In this document: positions 45,616-47,280 of the stretch, piece after piece
How the letters are laid out: the number at the start of each line of letters is the position of its first letter
How positions within the stretch are numbered: position 1 is the first letter of the stretch
From: Gammaproteobacteria bacterium
GTDB taxonomy: Bacteria > Pseudomonadota > Gammaproteobacteria > UBA9214
DNA length: 47,280 bases
Assembly (NCBI GenBank): GCA_020344335.1
Contig: CP070821.1
Span: 70,040-117,319, forward strand
Direction: 5' to 3'
Notes under the pieces: generated by a model
The model's input: the letters and a program-made list of their open reading frames with translations, nothing else
Databases searched by the model: none
Told to the model about the DNA's origin: nothing
Position numbers and translations under genes: made by a program

Positions 45616-46659
45616 TCAATCCCGTTGCAGCCCCTTGATGCTCTCGGCGACCGCGGCATACGCGAAGGCATCCGAGAAGAAGCGTGACGTGTCCAGACCG
45701 TGTTGCTGGAACAGGTCATAGCCGGTCTCGACCATGATCGGTGGTCCGCTCATATAGACGTCGTAACCGGAAAGATCCGGATAATGCGCGATCACGCTGT
45801 CGGTCACCAGGCCGGTTTCACCTTCCCAGTTGTCTTCCGCAGACGGTTCCGACAGTACCGGTGTGTAGCTCAGGTTCGGGTGTTCCTGTATCCAGTGCAG
45901 GGGCAGCTCGTCAAGATACAGGTCGCGCCTGGCGCGCACACCCCAGAACAGGTGCATGGTCCGGTCGATACCGATTTCGAAGGCATGTTCGAGTATTCCC
46001 TTCAGGGGTGCGAACCCGGTACCGCCGCCGATCAGGATGGCCGGCCGATTGGTGTCCTCTCGCAGGTAAAAGGTTCCCAGCGGTCCACGGATGCGCAGCA
46101 GGGTCTTTTCCTTCATATGGTGGAACACCTGGTCGGTAAACAGCCCGCCTTCCACGTAGCGGATTTGCAATTCCACGAATTCGTCGTCATGCGGTGCGTT
46201 GGCAATGGAGAACGCGCGCGGTTCGTGGTCCTTTATCAGGACATCGATGTATTGCCCGGCAAGGAACTGCAGGCGTTCGGTCGACGGCAGTTTCAGATAG
46301 ATGCGGATCACATCATGTGCCAGGTGCTCGAGCTTGTCGACACGGCACGGCAGGGTCTTCACCACGATATCACGCGCGGCATCCACCTCGCGCACCCCGA
46401 TGGACAGGTCGCTGCAGGCGCGTGCCTGGCAGAATACGGCCCGGTTCAGCGCGGCGTCGGCCGCGCTCAGTGCCGGTGGCAGGTCACCCGCATAGGAGAC
46501 CTCGCCCTCGACAACGGTTCCCAGGCAGGCACCGCAGGCGCCATTGCGGCAGCCGTATGGCAGAATAACGCCCTGGCGCAGGGCGGCGTCCAGCACGGAT
46601 TCCTGTTCCTCGACCGTAAAGCTGTGTCCACTGCTCTGGATTTTTACCTGATAAGTCAT
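45616..46659 (-). CDS. 2Fe-2S ferredoxin/FNR-type oxidoreductase (CDP-6-deoxy-delta-3,4-glucoseen reductase-like)
   Basis: Electron-transfer flavoprotein of 347 aa. The N-terminal plant-type 2Fe-2S domain has ligands Cys37, Cys42, Cys45 (YGCRNGACGACLG) and Cys77 (FCQA). It is followed by an FAD domain (RAFSIANAP) and an NAD domain (ILIGGGTGFAPLKGIL, YMSGPPIMVE). Proteins of this type in gammaproteobacteria are annotated as CDP-6-deoxy-delta-3,4-glucoseen reductase by similarity to AscD, or as phenol hydroxylase-type reductases. No deoxysugar genes are in the window, so the true electron acceptor is unknown. Confidence 0.88.
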   Translation of the reverse strand: MTYQVKIQSSGHSFTVEEQESVLDAALRQGVILPYGCRNGACGACLGTVVEGEVSYAGDLPPALSAADAALNRAVFCQARACSDLSIGVREVDAARDIVVKTLPCRVDKLEHLAHDVIRIYLKLPSTERLQFLAGQYIDVLIKDHEPRAFSIANAPHDDEFVELQIRYVEGGLFTDQVFHHMKEKTLLRIRGPLGTFYLREDTNRPAILIGGGTGFAPLKGILEHAFEIGIDRTMHLFWGVRARRDLYLDELPLHWIQEHPNLSYTPVLSEPSAEDNWEGETGLVTDSVIAHYPDLSGYDVYMSGPPIMVETGYDLFQQHGLDTSRFFSDAFAYAAVAESIKGLQRD

Positions 46660-46708
46660 TCAATAACTTAGCTCAAAGCACAAGGTGGGGGATTGTCGCT
46701 GATTTGCC

Positions 46709-47280
46709 ATGGAAGATAAACCGAATAACCGCGTGTTAATTGTCGGCTGCGGCGATATCGGGAGACGCGTGGCGCAGCGCCTGCACAGCGCGGGACAGTC
46801 GGTGGCGGGCGTGGTGCGCAGCGCTGCCAGTGCCGCACAACTGCAGTCGGCCGGGATCGCTGCGCGGCAATGCGATCTTGATGTCGTGCCGCTGCCGCCT
46901 GCATGTGTTGCCGGCTTTCGCGACATATTCTATTTTGCCCCGCCACCTCCCACGGGCGCTGGCGATCCACGCATGACCGGGTTCCTTGCCGCACTGGATG
47001 AACAGCCGCGGCCACGCCGGCTTGTGTACATCAGCACCAGCGCCGTTTACGGCGACTGTCACGGCGTTTGGATTACCGAGGCACAACCGCCCAATCCCAC
47101 CACACCACGTGGCGAGCGGCGGCTGGCTGCCGAGCGCGAGCTGCAGGCATGGGCGGAGGCCCGCGGGGTGCAATGGATTATCCTCAGGGTGCCCGGAATC
47201 TACGGACCCGGCAAACTGCCCCTGGGACGCCTGCAAAAGGGACTGCCGGTATTGCGCGAGGCGGATGCCCCCTGGACCAA
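46709..47280 (+). CDS. NAD-dependent epimerase/dehydratase-like protein, 3' end outside window
   Basis: Partial gene running off the right edge; 190 codons are visible. The translation starts MEDKPNNRVLIVGCGDIGRR with an N-terminal NAD(P)-binding GxGxxG motif. It continues with LVYISTSAVYGDCHG (the SDR Ser/Tyr region) and ILRVPGIYGPGK. This resembles YeeZ-type extended SDR proteins, whose substrates are unknown. It is divergent from the ferredoxin-reductase gene with 49 bp between the starts. I see no strong ribosome-binding site. Confidence 0.85.
   Translation, partial: MEDKPNNRVLIVGCGDIGRRVAQRLHSAGQSVAGVVRSAASAAQLQSAGIAARQCDLDVVPLPPACVAGFRDIFYFAPPPPTGAGDPRMTGFLAALDEQPRPRRLVYISTSAVYGDCHGVWITEAQPPNPTTPRGERRLAAERELQAWAEARGVQWIILRVPGIYGPGKLPLGRLQKGLPVLREADAPWT

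Overview
The window (about 47 kb, GC-rich by eye) is a housekeeping stretch of a gammaproteobacterial chromosome. Several neighbourhoods are in textbook gammaproteobacterial order: glyQ-glyS-gmhB-plsC, glnA-ntrB-ntrC, gpsA-secB-yibN next to gpmI-envC-ctpA-yibQ, ubiE-ubiJ-ubiB, lptM-lysA-dapF-DUF484-xerC followed by hslV-hslU, and argH-algZ-algR-hemC-hemD as in Pseudomonas. Extra genes in these blocks (TusA with a PP-loop tRNA thiolase, a membrane rhodanese beside a two-cysteine ArsR regulator, a class 1B dihydroorotate dehydrogenase, a SoxW-like thioredoxin) suggest a Chromatiales-like, possibly sulfur-oxidising lineage. That placement is inference. No rRNA, tRNA, CRISPR array, prophage or intact insertion sequence was seen.

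Layout. 186-4925 (minus): glycyl-tRNA synthetase operon with a MazG-like pyrophosphohydrolase, gmhB and plsC; a REP-type palindrome pair lies between glyS and the MazG-like gene. 5179-8501 (plus): a conserved hypothetical, a PP-loop thiolase overlapping tusA, and a CDF metal exporter. 8492-13728 (plus): nitrogen control, with two NtrC sites three helical turns apart, a sigma-54 promoter, glnA, a terminator, a DUF4124 protein, a third NtrC site, then ntrB-ntrC. 13829-17759: class 1B dihydroorotate dehydrogenase, trmL, gpsA, secB, rhodanese and the ArsR regulator. 17951-23748 (plus): gpmI, envC, ctpA, a frame-disrupted yibQ and a DJ-1 family gene. 23939-34107 (minus): a long run from lptM to ubiB covering lysine/meso-DAP synthesis, XerC, HslVU with a sigma-32-like promoter, and ubiquinone synthesis. 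34207-38705: carboxylesterase, membrane-fused spermidine synthase-like protein, beta-CASP nuclease and host-attachment-type protein. 39011-45529: a degenerate GGDEF protein, argH, an AlgZ/AlgR-like pair, a thioredoxin, hemC and hemD. 45616-47280: a ferredoxin-reductase and the start of an epimerase cut by the window edge.

The most notable observations are: (1) yibQ, whose signal peptide and catalytic domain lie in different frames and are rejoined exactly by removing one unit of a (GGCAT)3 repeat; (2) an ArsR regulator whose only two cysteines are 66 residues apart, as in BigR/SqrR persulfide sensors, beside a rhodanese; (3) the thiolase/TusA pair as a candidate dedicated tRNA-thiolation module; and (4) well-formed NtrC/sigma-54 and sigma-32 control regions. 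I did not find a clearly new multi-gene defence or mobile system; the best candidates for undescribed biology are the sulfur-related modules.
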